DNA of 64,000 nucleotides from Trachythela sp. YZ-2020 (Eukaryota > Cnidaria > Anthozoa > Malacalcyonacea > Clavulariidae), in contig JADLSH010000110.1 in NCBI GenBank assembly GCA_016169945.1, positions 972,001-1,036,000 on the forward strand, read 5' to 3'. Shown one piece after another: positions 17,800 through 26,804 of the stretch. Made by a program: the position numbers and the translations under genes. Within the stretch, counting starts at the first letter, position 1; the number at the start of each line of letters is the position of its first letter. Below the pieces are notes generated by a model. It saw nothing but the letters and a program-made list of their open reading frames with translations. It had not been told where the DNA came from and searched no databases.

Positions 17800-18290
17800 T
17801 TAATAATAATCCACAATAAGATCTAAGTTTGACTCGTTACCAAAAGAGCCATCACTAATCTGTTTAATTTTTACGTAAAACACAGCTATGTTTTTAAAAT
17901 TGGTGTAAAGATCACTTATCGTAAACTCCTCGTTTAAAAGAAATATCTTTGACGCTCCAACTCTTTTAGTCATCAGGTCTATGTCTTTTAGAACCACATC
18001 TGTGGATACCTCATTAATGTCATAAATGCGTAGCGTATATCTTACTGTAAGAGCGTTTATCACAGTGTCATTGTCAAATATGTGTGTCAAGAGAGTTAGT
18101 TTAGAGTTCTCAGTAAGTCCTGGCCCAAAAATATAACCCACAGGAAAGCCAAGTCTAATAGAGATTGGTGTTTTGTATGATGTTTTTAAAATGTTATCAT
18201 ATGTAAAACTGTAATGTAAAGAGCGTAGTGCTCTTGGTTGATGTGCATGTAGTTTGGTTCATCATTTGAGAATCCATATCTAAGTGTCAT
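17800..18290 (-). pseudogene. Paralogue 2 of the MTLRYG family, frameshifted near its start
   Basis: The ATG at 18,290 opens MTLRYGFSNDEPNY, nearly the same as the neighbour, but this frame stops after about 35 codons. The main body (GPGLTENSKLTLLTHIFD onward) is open in another frame from before 18,141 to 17,800, and reading it backwards finds no stop until about 18,240. The shift near 18,225-18,245 is present in all three tandem units, so it predates the triplication or is a genuine feature. Confidence 0.6.
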
Positions 18291-18303
18291 TATTTTATTT
18301 ATA

Positions 18304-18332
18304 AATTTGTAACCAATTGTAAGTTACAAATT
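18304..18332. terminator. Gene-end hairpin (TTTGTAAC family)
   Basis: AATTTGTAAC (18,304-18,313) and GTTACAAATT (18,323-18,332) form a perfect 10-bp stem, just past the stop of the 49-aa gene (-, 18,345). It is repeated in units 2 and 3. Confidence 0.6.
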
Positions 18333-18344
18333 CTAGGGGTGTGT

Positions 18345-18494
18345 CTAGTTTTTAGACCATTGTCTTTCACACCAAATACTGGCAAATCTTATACATTTTT
18401 CGCATATACATATCTCTGTTTCTTTTGTACTACTAGGTGGTCTGTCACACCAATATTTTTTAACACATTGTTTACACACGCATACTGGATCCAT
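18345..18494 (-). CDS. 49-aa zinc-binding mini-protein
   Basis: The frame reads MDPVCVCKQCVKKYWC and then ICICEKC, giving four CxxC/CxC elements in 49 residues, which suits one or two zinc sites. The ATG follows the upstream gene's stop directly (TAA then ATG) and a hairpin follows the stop. Identical frames occur at 26,655-26,804 and 34,937-35,086. That this tiny frame stays open in all three units supports it being a gene. Confidence 0.6.
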   Translation of the reverse strand: MDPVCVCKQCVKKYWCDRPPSSTKETEICICEKCIRFASIWCERQWSKN

Positions 18495-18817
18495 TTATTC
18501 TAAACTAGCCCAGTCCCTCATAACGCCTCCACATTTTATACCTTCTTCTCTTCTAGTACAAGGTGTGTTATCATAGGTAAAATCACTAAACAGACATAGT
18601 TGACAGGTCGTGTCTAATTTTTTTTTCTAAAAACACCATTACAATCTTCTTCAAAACAATCTGTGCTTTTAGGTACAATGTCTTCACACCCACATACAAC
18701 GCATTTACATGCTTCATCTTCAAGTTGTTTTTTAAAATATTTTTGAATCAACAACACAGTAGATGCACATAACAAACCAAAACCAACCGAATTCAATATT
18801 ACTTTAAAGTCACTCAT
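18495..18817 (-). pseudogene. Membrane-anchored zinc-ribbon protein, frameshifted
   Basis: An N-terminal membrane span (about residues 5-26, VGFGLLCASTVLLI) is followed by CKCVVCGCEDI and CFEEDCNGVF. A T-run at 18,611-18,620 then shifts the frame away from a further zinc region (CQLCLFSDF, PCTRREEGIKCGG) that ends at 18,495. In unit 2 that junction is open but another shift exists upstream. The gene model therefore spans both parts: one membrane span and two or three treble-Cys zinc sites. Confidence 0.6.
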
Positions 18818-18830
18818 TATTTTATTTATA

Positions 18831-18860
18831 AATTTGTAACCATTGTGTAAGTTACAAATT
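18831..18860. terminator. Gene-end hairpin (TTTGTAAC family), second copy
   Basis: AATTTGTAAC (18,831-18,840) and GTTACAAATT (18,851-18,860) are identical arms to those at 18,304 with a different loop. It lies past the stop of the 78-aa zinc-finger gene (-, 18,868). Confidence 0.6.
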
Positions 18861-18867
18861 TTTGTTC

Positions 18868-19104
18868 TTAATGGTTTTTTGTCAGCATGTGTTTTTTTAA
18901 TATCTCCTTATTTTTAAAAACCTTTTTACATGTGAAACATGCCACAGAATCTTTTTTCCAGTCTAAATGTTTACTACCAGTACCATGGGTTACTCTTGCG
19001 TGTAATTTATGTCCAGTAGAAGAGCCTTCCCAAGTACAATACTCTTCTGCACATCTTATTATATTTGATGGATAAGTACATTTGTAATTTGGAGTTCTAG
19101 GCAT
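18868..19104 (-). CDS. 78-aa two-finger zinc protein, paralogue 1
   Basis: Starts MPRTPNYKC. The first finger is C-x4-C with CTWEGSSTGHKLHARVTH, the second is CFTCKKVFKNKEILKKHMLTKNH, a classic C2H2 spacing. It is related to the next gene (19,142-19,387), which shares CTW-GS-TG-KLH and CKK-F. Such pairs are small nucleic-acid-binding proteins, probably regulators of element or host transcription, which is inference. It is intact here and in unit 3; unit 2 carries a one-base deletion. Confidence 0.75.
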   Translation of the reverse strand: MPRTPNYKCTYPSNIIRCAEEYCTWEGSSTGHKLHARVTHGTGSKHLDWKKDSVACFTCKKVFKNKEILKKHMLTKNH

Positions 19105-19141
19105 TATTTATTTTTAGTGTTGACGGTAAAAAAAAATACGA

Positions 19142-19387
19142 TTACCTTATATAAGGATGTTCAAGTTCGTGGTGTTTTTTAAATTTAAACATGTTTGTAA
19201 AATCCTTTTTACAAGTATCACATTTAAGATTAATATTGTCATGATCTTTAGGATTATATTTAACCCCATGACTTACTTTTAGATGTAATTTAAAACCGGT
19301 AGGACTACCACCCCATGTACACTCATCTATGTTACAATCTCTTTTGTGGTTATCTTCTGAAACTATAATTTTATCTCGTCGTGGCAT
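19142..19387 (-). CDS. 81-aa two-finger zinc protein, paralogue 2
   Basis: Starts MPRRDKIIVSED, then CTWGGSPTGFKLHLKVSH and CDTCKKDFTNMFKFKKHHELEH, giving two C2H2-like fingers. It is intact and identical in all three tandem units (27,451-27,696; 35,731-35,976). It is a tandem paralogue of the 78-aa protein; their conserved CTW-G-TG core suggests a lineage-specific finger family. Confidence 0.75.
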   Translation of the reverse strand: MPRRDKIIVSEDNHKRDCNIDECTWGGSPTGFKLHLKVSHGVKYNPKDHDNINLKCDTCKKDFTNMFKFKKHHELEHPYIR

Positions 19388-19475
19388 TATTTATTTATTT
19401 TTTTGGTGGGGTAGAAGGATTACGATTTGTTTTAGTTACAACATTCATACTCACAGTCACTATTATCACATCCAC

Positions 19476-20003
19476 CTATATTACGATGGATACAAAATCA
19501 CATTCACAATCTGGATTTGTACAAGACTCACAATAGTCACAGTTTATATGGCACTCATCACACCACTCACACTCACACTCACCCTTACAAGATTTATCAC
19601 CTTTACAATAACACACCCCACCGCATTCTTTGTCACACTCGTCACACTTACATTTTCCTTTACAATAATCATTTCCTGCACACTCACATTTACACTTATT
19701 ATCTTTATACATTGCCTCGCATGGACCACAATCACAACAACACTCCTTGTTATCTTTTTCATGACCTAAGTCACAAGTCGAACACCATCCACACATACAC
19801 TCGTCACTTTCCTCTTGGACTATGTGATCAGTGTATATGTTAAGATCATATGTCTTATACGAACAGTATGGACAGTAAAACTTAATTTTTTTACCATTGT
19901 GTGTAGTTTTTACATGAAGTTGGATTTCATTTAAATTACCATAGTGTTTACACTTGTTACACATGTATTTGTTCCCCAATCTTACTATCTCGATATAAGC
20001 CAT
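19476..20003 (-). CDS. 175-aa protein: two C2H2 fingers plus metallothionein-like Cys array
   Basis: Residues about 15-60 hold two fingers (CNKCKHYGNLNEIQLHVKTTH; CPYCSYKTYDLNIYTDH). The remaining 110 residues are packed with CxC and CxxC (CKCDECDKECGG, CECEWCDEC) mixed with Lys, Asp and Glu, like a metal-binding array. The frame ends in FVSIVI; past the stop another frame continues with Cys-rich text to about 19,430, so a T-run shift may have removed a short tail in all units. The repeat-rich antisense frame is a shadow. Likely role: zinc-dependent DNA or RNA binding, with metal storage as an alternative. Confidence 0.7.
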   Translation of the reverse strand: MAYIEIVRLGNKYMCNKCKHYGNLNEIQLHVKTTHNGKKIKFYCPYCSYKTYDLNIYTDHIVQEESDECMCGWCSTCDLGHEKDNKECCCDCGPCEAMYKDNKCKCECAGNDYCKGKCKCDECDKECGGVCYCKGDKSCKGECECEWCDECHINCDYCESCTNPDCECDFVSIVI

Positions 20004-20124
20004 TTTATTTCATGTACACACCTCCACACAATTCCTATATACCCATAGGTCTCCCATAGGTCTCCCTAGCGAAGCGGAGCGAAGCGAATAAGCTCCCGAT
20101 GGTCTCCCGAATGGTCTCCCGAAG

Positions 20125-20260
20125 TTGTTTGACAAAATATTTTATCATGTTTTAAAAAATATTTTATACAATGTTTTATCAACCATGTTTTAAAAACCAT
20201 GTTTTAAAAAAATATTTTATACCCCATGTTTTAAAAAATATTTTATACAATGTTTTGGAC
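20125..20260. repeat. AT-rich direct repeats at the right edge of element A
   Basis: Short units built from CATGTTTTAAAAA and AATATTTTATACAATG recur four to five times after the last gene and before the LINE. Subterminal repeats are common in Polintons, so this may be part of the right terminal region. The left terminus is outside the window, so an inverted match cannot be tested. Upstream, 20,040-20,120 has repeated GGTCTCCC text and a GCGAAGC string. Confidence 0.45.
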
Positions 20261-20299
20261 TCCTCATGGATGTGTTTTGACAGGTGAAAGGGGAATCGG

Positions 20300-20794
20300 G
20301 TGTCAAAAGTGCTGACGTTTTCAAAAATGCTGACGTCAGCAAAAAAATGCACCAGGAATGCACTTATTACCCTACTCACGTTTCCTGGAAGTACCACGCT
20401 AGACATGGCAGATTATATAAAACCAATATTAAGGAAAAAACCCGATAAGCTCATCATTCATGTGGGCACAAACAGCCTGAAAAGTCGTGAAAATTCGGCG
20501 CGCTGTGCCGACGAAATCGTCAGATTGAGAGAAGTAATAAAAAAGTCTATACCAGAGACGGAGATAGCCATCTCGGGCTTGGTAACGCGGACCGATGACG
20601 AATCTTTAACATGTAAAGCCAACGATGTCAATGCATTGTTTAAGCAATCCTGCATTCAGAAACAATGGAAATTCATCGATCATACTAATATTACACCTGA
20701 GCATTTAAATCAAAGCAAAATCCATTTGAACAAAATGGGGACAATCAAGATGGCACGAAATTTTACTGATTATATTTATAATAGAAAATGTTAG
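20300..20794 (+). CDS. LINE ORF1 fragment, SGNH-type esterase domain
   Basis: The frame holds FPGSTTLDMADYI, HVGTNSL, ISGLVTR and HLNQSKIHLN, the pattern of the SGNH hydrolase (esterase) domain found in ORF1 of many CR1-like LINEs. The N-terminal part of ORF1, including the catalytic Ser block, is truncated or shifted. It is repeated at 28,702-29,091 and 36,889-37,383. Confidence 0.7.
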   Translation: MSKVLTFSKMLTSAKKCTRNALITLLTFPGSTTLDMADYIKPILRKKPDKLIIHVGTNSLKSRENSARCADEIVRLREVIKKSIPETEIAISGLVTRTDDESLTCKANDVNALFKQSCIQKQWKFIDHTNITPEHLNQSKIHLNKMGTIKMARNFTDYIYNRKC

Positions 20795-20803
20795 GACACA
20801 GCC

Positions 20804-21850
20804 GTGTGGGAGCCGGTAAACAATACCGAAGTGCAGCCAAGTATGAATAACGAATCACCGATAGCCACGGGTGAGTTAAATGAAATAGATTATTCAAATA
20901 TCGCATTATGCAACTCAGAGGAAATACCATTTCATCGGGGCATGTTTATGGCATGTTTAAATATAAATAACCTCCTCGCCCATATCGATGAATTGCGAGT
21001 GTTTATGAGTAATAATAAAGTAGACATATTATGCATTAATGAGACAAAACTAGACTCATCAGTTAATAGTAATGAAGTCCATTTACCAAATTTTGAAATT
21101 ATCCGAAGAGATCGATGTATAAATGGCCGCAATGGCGGCGGCGTCTGCATCTATATTAGAAGTAACATTAATTATAAAATACGACAAGATCTGCAATCAG
21201 AAAATCTTGAAAATTTGATTGTAGAAATAAAAAAACCACGATCTAAGTCTATCTTAGTTGATACATGGTATAGGCCTCCCAATTTGCCAATTAGTTACTT
21301 TGCGGAATTCGAGCAAATGATTGGATCACTCGATGCGGAAAATTTAGAGTATTTCCTCCTTGGCGATTTGAATGTCGACTTTATGTCAACAACCGAGTCA
21401 CCAAGCAGGCATAAAGTAAAATATATTTTGGACATATACGATGTGGAACAGTTAATAAACGAACCAACAAGGGTTACTGCCACATCTAGTACTCTGATTG
21501 ATTTATGTCTTACTAACACACCTGTTAATATTGTGAAATCTGGTGTCATACACTTATCTATTAGCGACCATTCGTTAGTGTATATGATACGTAAGACTCA
21601 CTATATACGAGGGGGTCCTAGAACAATAGATGCTAGAACGATAAAGTACTTTAACAGAGAATCGTTTCTAAGTGATCTTAAACTAAATCATTGGGATAGT
21701 GTCTATTGCTCCCAGGACCCTAACGAAATGTGGGATGTCTGGAAAAAAATGTTGATGGAAACTATCGACAAGCACGCACCACGAAGATCCAGGAGAATTA
21801 GAAATAGAAAATCCTTGGGTCACAAAGGATATAAGACATCATATTTTTAA
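20804..21850 (+). pseudogene. LINE ORF2, APE-type endonuclease part
   Basis: Motifs are LNINNLLAHIDELR, ILCINETKLD, GGVCIYIR, TWYRPP, LLGDLNVDF and ISDHSLVY, the apurinic-endonuclease domain that nicks target DNA. The frame exits after NRKSLGHKG because two bases are missing relative to unit 3 (ends 38,445), where it runs to an in-frame TGA shared by all copies. Copies lie at 29,101-30,147 and 37,393-38,445. Confidence 0.75.
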
Positions 21851-22254
21851 CTGAGACTACCTAAAAAGAAAGCTATTAGATCCAATGATCCTGAAGTCTG
21901 GCAACAATATCCAAGCCCGAAATCACATTAATAATGATATACAAAAAGCTAAGCAAGCTTACTATAAGATAACCTTGAACTAAATAAGGGCAATATGAAA
22001 AAAACATGGAATCTTATAAATGAGTTAAGCTCTAGAAACACAGGCAAAACTAAAAGAATAACGCAATTAAACTACGAAGAGCGAGAAATAACCGCGCCTA
22101 TGAAATAGCTGAAACATTTAATAGCTACTTCTCGGGTATTGGCGAAAAACTCGCCTCTGAAATCCCGGTTCCTGTACATGATCCATGTTTTTATCTTAAA
22201 CCAACCGATCATTCCTTCTCACTCAAAATTCCCTCTGTTAACACAGTTAATCAA

Positions 22255-23367
22255 TTGTTGAGTACGATAGATGAGAAGAAGTCGGCTGGCCTTGATAATA
22301 TACCAAACAAACTATTAAAGATAGCTGCAAGTGTGATTGCACCTTCGTTAACGGGAATATTTGCTGCATCCATTAATGCCGGAATATTCCCATATGAATG
22401 GAAGGCCAGTAGAATAACCCCAATATTTAAGAGTGGTATAAGAAGTAATCCAGGCAACAATATATTTGAAAAAATCGTTTTTGATCAACTATATGGGTAT
22501 TTCGACTCAAATAATTTGCTACATAGTTGCCAATCTGGATTTAGAACATTCCATAGTACCTTAACAGCCTTGCTAGAAGCCACAACCGACTGGTCTATGA
22601 ATATTGACAATGGCTTAATTAACGGAGCTGTTTTTATTGATTTAAAGAAAGCTTTTGATACGATCGATCATCAAATTGTATTGCAAAAACTTAAAAACTA
22701 CGGAATTGACGAAAATAGTCTTACCTGGTTTCAATCATATCTCAATGACAGAACTCAAAAATGCCGGGTAAATGATCAATTGTCGGATTCTATGCCAGTG
22801 ACTTGTGGTGTTCCTCAAGGCAGTAGTCTAGGGCCACTACTATTTCTCATCTATATTAATGATCTACCAAATTGTCTTAATCATACAATCCCAAGAATGT
22901 TTGCAGATGACACTAGTATCAGTTATGCGACTGATTCAGCCGAAGAGCTCCAAAATGTCATCAATTCTGAACTAGAATGTCTTAGTGAATGCCTTGTTGC
23001 AAATAAACTGAGCTTAAATCTTGTAAAAACAGAATTTATGGTTATTGGATCTAGGCAGAGAATAAAAACTTTGGATAAAGAAATAGATATTGAGATAAAT
23101 GGGAACTTGGTCAAGCAAGTTGCCTCGGTCAAATCCTTGGGGGTCCACCTGGATAATCATCTTATGTGGTCCGTGCATATTGATAAACTATGTAAAAAAA
23201 TCGCTTCAGCCATAGGAGCTTTAAAACGTATAAGATCCTGTATTTCAATGAATACGGCCATCCAAGTATATCAAGCATTGATTCAACCGCACTTTGACCA
23301 CTGTTGTTCGGTCTGGGATGATCTTGGCGAAACGCTAAGCTCCAAACTACAAACCACATTAAGATAA
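22255..23367 (+). pseudogene. LINE ORF2, reverse transcriptase part
   Basis: The frame carries FIDLKKAFDTIDH (motif A), GVPQGSSLGPLLF (motif B) and MFADDTS (motif C with the catalytic DD). Between SNPGNN and IFEKIV the usual YRPIS block is absent without a frame break, in every unit. ORF2 then breaks near 23,367 and resumes after the tRNA-like insert. Copies lie at 30,549-31,660 (frameshifted at about 31,127) and 38,849-39,961 (open). Confidence 0.75.
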
Positions 23368-23369
23368 TC

Positions 23370-24140
23370 GCTCATGAAGCCAGGGACACTAAAAAAATTG
23401 CTTTATCACATGCACATGTACTACATGCAGTACATCAAAGAAATATAAACGTACTTCATTTGTGCGGAATGTATAACGCCGACCCCCAAGTTGGTCCACC
23501 TGAATCTAAGTAACGGGCAGAGAATATAACAAACTAAAATGACAATGATAAATCTTCAATTATCCCTCTCTGAAAAGCCAACCCATTTTAGACGATGATT
23601 TTTTAAACTATACAGTCCCTTCGCCCAAATAACCATTAGCACTGCTAAGATGTATTAAATAATTTGTCGTAGCTATAAATTACCTCAACTTCATATGCTA
23701 CAGTTTTACCACAGTTTCGCTTCAGTTTCTTGCGGAGAAAGATTTCATAGCATTTCAAACACAAGCTCCCCCCCCCCCCCCGCATAAGCCCCATCAAACG
23801 TTTCTAAAATAAATTGCCTTCCGTAACTGATAACTGACAATATCAAGTTCACTTTTTCGACAAAACTTGTCTGTATAACACTTGCCTTATAGGCGGTCAC
23901 TCTTCTTTAACGGTCAGCTTGGAAATCCTCGTGAGGATGACAAAATATTACTATTTACCCATACACCATATACTAGCATCCCTCCCATATATACACGAAC
24001 TTGCGGTTAATGCTCAGCAACTGGACTCTGTAGCTCAGTTGGTTAGAGCGCTGCACCGGAATCGCAGGGCCGCAGATTCGATTCCTGTTAGAGGGCCGAA
24101 GGTATCTCGAATTGAATTTAAAAGATTCTCACCTTAACTT
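23370..24140. other. Insert inside LINE ORF2, ending in a tRNA-like module
   Basis: About 770 bases separate the reverse transcriptase frame from its C-terminal segment. The insert has no ORF, a C homopolymer (about 23,768-23,781) and a tRNA-derived block near its right edge. It is probably a composite or SINE-bearing insertion that predates the triplication (also 31,663-32,438 and 39,964-40,735). Its ends are approximate. Confidence 0.55.
24023..24096 (+). repeat. tRNA-derived SINE-like module, copy 1
   Basis: The A box TAGCTCAGTTGG and the B box GATTCGATTCC are at tRNA spacing, with a D-arm-like GCTC/GAGC pair and an anticodon-stem CTGC/GCAG. The acceptor stem has mismatches and position 33 is C, so it is a tRNA relic rather than a working tRNA. 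Pol III promoter boxes look intact. Confidence 0.65.
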
Positions 24141-24795
24141 TTCAAGCGATCCATGGATTGGCTCCTGAGTACTTGCGTGATTTAATTCAAATCAGGGTAC
24201 AGCCTAACTATAACCTTCGATCAAGTAATGAAATAATCCTTGCCGTGCCGTCTCACAGGTCACTTAATTCAATCGGAGACAGAGGGTTTAAATTTGCTGC
24301 ACCGAAACTGTGGAATCGCCTTCCCAAATAATTGAGGCTTTTAAACTCACTTAGTACATTTAAGAAATATTTAAAAACTTATTTATTTCGTATTGCCTAT
24401 GATGTTGCTTTTTATTAATGTTTACGGATAAATGTTTAGCTTGTATATACGTAAATTATACTCATTTTAACTTATAAATGCATACAGTAGTTTCATGATA
24501 GTATGTATAATTTATTTCACAGCGCATCTGAACATTTTTATGCTAATTTGCGCTTAACAATGTGTTTTAATAATAAAATAATAATAATAATAATAAGGTA
24601 GCATTTTTCGCAACTGCTGCTGGCTAGGTCTAAAAAATGTATATAAATTTTCGTTCCAATATTCCACCACAAATACATTCAGGCACATAAAGGTTCAATT
24701 AGCTTCGGATCGATTAATTAGGAATCAATTAAGCGAAAGCAGCTACGTTATATAAATATTTCAAAATCTTTTACGAAACGTCTACGATTGAAATA

Positions 24796-25527
24796 CAGGG
24801 TGTCCCAAAAATAATGCCCCCCCCCCCCTCCATAATACTTTGTGGTATAACTTCGTTAGAAAAATCAAAGATTTAACTTTTTGCGCTGGGTTGCGTAACA
24901 AAGGTATTATGTCAATCCATTGACATTTGACTGATCAAAATAACTAACCATTTGCCTTCTAGACTCACTTAAGGTGGGGACACCAATAATGCAACTTGTC
25001 CAAATTTCAGAAATAAGGCTTAACATGTTTCGAGACATTTAGATAGGGTTTTTAAGGCGAATGGCTAACTATCTACTCTAAAACTCATGATTTGCTGTCG
25101 CTGACATAAATAATTCGTTTACTGTAAAAATTAATGAAAATCAGGCAGAAGCCCGAATATGTAAAGGAAAACACACCGAATTAGCTGTTTTTGGGACAAA
25201 TTTGCATCAAAATCTTAATAATAGGGACCACATGCAAATAATCAGTTTTAGAGAATGATAGCTAGTTATTTTCTTTTCAATCCTTGTGAAAGTATTGAAA
25301 TACTTTCAACTAATCTCCATAATTTGGACGGGTTGCAAAATTGGTGTCGCCACTTTAAGTGATTCTAGAAGTCAAACCGTTGGTTATTTTGATCAGTCAA
25401 ATATCAATGTATTGGCCTGATATGGTAGTTAGATAGTTCAATATAAAAACCATAAACTTCCACTCAAGCTAACATCATAATTCTACAAAATATAGTGGGG
25501 GAGGGGGGCAGTTTTTGGGACACCCTG
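24796..25527. mobile_element. Mariner-like palindromic MITE, copy 1
   Basis: CAGGGTGTCCCAAAAA at the left and TTTTTGGGACACCCTG at the right are flanked by TA on both sides (24,794 and 25,528), the mariner target duplication. Similarity of the arms continues inward for about 200 bases (GACTGATCAAAATAACTAACC mirrored on the right), so the whole element can fold back. It encodes nothing and sits in the flank right of the LINE. Confidence 0.75.
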
Positions 25528-25689
25528 TATAGAAGTTGAAGTTTATAAAATCTCTAATATCATACCTTCAACACATGTTTCGGGGATTGAAAATTCTATA
25601 TTTAAACTATTTATCTTTCAATTGTTTATGTCATTTTGTAGAATAAAGAGGAAAAAATATCTATCACCAAAACATATATTAAACCCCCA

Positions 25690-26103
25690 TCAATCTGGAA
25701 TACTAAATTCTTCATCCAATATGAAGTAGTTTGTGCCCGGAATCTTTTGTTTCGTGGCTAAATTTATTTCTTTAAGGTCCCTCGTAATTATTGTACCATC
25801 CGACATTATACAGTATAAAGAATATAATATTCTCATTGGTGTTATAATATCAGAGTCGTCGTCCATGAGGTGAGCTCTAAGAGATATCCCCGAGTTTTCC
25901 GTAAACCACTTGTGACACCAGATGTACATTGGTCCATAGTTTTTCTTTCTGTCTATAGGATGAAGCCATCTATCTTTTGTTAATCCATCATAAGTCCCAC
26001 GGAAATCACTAGTCGTTAGTAAGTACATTGGTTCTGATATAATAGGTTTTAGGTTGTGTATGTAGTTTGGCTCATCATTTGAGTATCCATATCTAAGTGT
26101 CAT
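25690..26103 (-). pseudogene. Unit 2 copy of the 149-aa gene, 3' end replaced at the junction
   Basis: The sequence is identical to 17,388-17,793 up to the unit boundary, where the true last 14 codons are replaced by one codon and a stop. It shows that the duplication breakpoint falls inside this gene. Confidence 0.7.
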
Positions 26104-26109
26104 TTTATT

Positions 26110-26600
26110 TTAATAATAATCCACAATAAGATCTAAGTTTGACTCGTTACCAAAAGAGCCATCACTAATCTGTTTAATTTTTACGTAAAACACAGCTATG
26201 TTTTTAAAATTGGTGTAAAGATCACTTATCGTAAACTCCTCGTTTAAAAGAAATATCTTTGACGCTCCAACTCTTTTAGTCATCAGGTCTATGTCTTTTA
26301 GAACCACATCTGTGGATACCTCATTAATGTCATAAATGCGTAGCGTATATCTTACTGTAAGAGCGTTTATCACAGTGTCATTGTCAAATATGTGTGTCAA
26401 GAGAGTTAGTTTAGAGTTCTCAGTAAGTCCTGGCCCAAAAATATAACCCACAGGAAAGCCAAGTCTAATAGAGATTGGTGTTTTGTATGATGTTTTTAAA
26501 ATGTTATCATATGTAAAACTGTAATGTAGAGAGCGTAGTGCACTTGGTTGATGTGCATGTAGTTTGGTTCATCATTTGAGAATCCATATCTAAGTGTCAT
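26110..26600 (-). pseudogene. Unit 2 copy of MTLRYG paralogue 2, frameshifted
   Basis: Same structure and same early shift as 17,800-18,290; two substitutions near 26,528-26,542 are shared with unit 3 but not unit 1. Confidence 0.55.
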
Positions 26601-26654
26601 TATTTTATTTATAAATTTGTAACCAATTGTAAGTTACAAATTCTAGGGGTGTGT

Positions 26655-26804
26655 CTAGTTTTTAGACCATTGTCTTTCACACCAAATACTGGCAAATCTT
26701 ATACATTTTTCGCATATACATATCTCTGTTTCTTTTGTACTACTAGGTGGTCTGTCACACCAATATTTTTTAACACATTGTTTACACACGCATACTGGAT
26801 CCAT
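26655..26804 (-). CDS. Unit 2 copy of the 49-aa zinc mini-protein
   Basis: The frame is intact and matches 18,345-18,494. Confidence 0.55.
   Translation of the reverse strand: MDPVCVCKQCVKKYWCDRPPSSTKETEICICEKCIRFASIWCERQWSKN

Larger units (their letters stand above)
20260..24596 (+). mobile_element. CR1-like LINE, copy 1 (degenerate)
   Basis: The LINE has an SGNH-esterase ORF1, an endonuclease and reverse transcriptase ORF2, a C-terminal ORF2 segment at about 24,140-24,400 (GLAPEYLRDLI, then KLWNRLP) and a 3' tail of AAT repeats (24,571-24,596). Such simple-repeat tails mark the CR1/L2-type groups. It lies at the right edge of element A. The 5' end is not sharply defined (about 20,260). 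Stops and shifts in ORF2 show it is inactive. Confidence 0.8.
17385..25694. repeat. Tandem unit 1 (8,310 bp)
   Basis: First of three head-to-tail copies. It starts at CTGGAATAC inside the 149-aa gene. It contains the right arm of element A, the LINE, the tRNA-like insert and the mariner-like MITE. Its end (CCCATCAAT at 25,694) abuts the start of the next copy. Confidence 0.85.

Noticed and set aside
19329..19769. Plus-strand Thr/Leu-rich ORF of 146 codons, repeated in each unit
   Set aside because: It is the antisense of the Cys-array and finger genes; its composition follows from the TGT/TGC codons on the other strand.
1..20260. Bacterial operon signals (Shine-Dalgarno sites, sigma promoters)
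   Set aside because: Gene families, spliced neighbours and LINEs show a eukaryotic genome; tight gene spacing here is viral compaction.
24023..24096. Functional tRNA gene
   Set aside because: Mismatched acceptor stem, C at position 33 and location inside a LINE point to a tRNA-derived relic.
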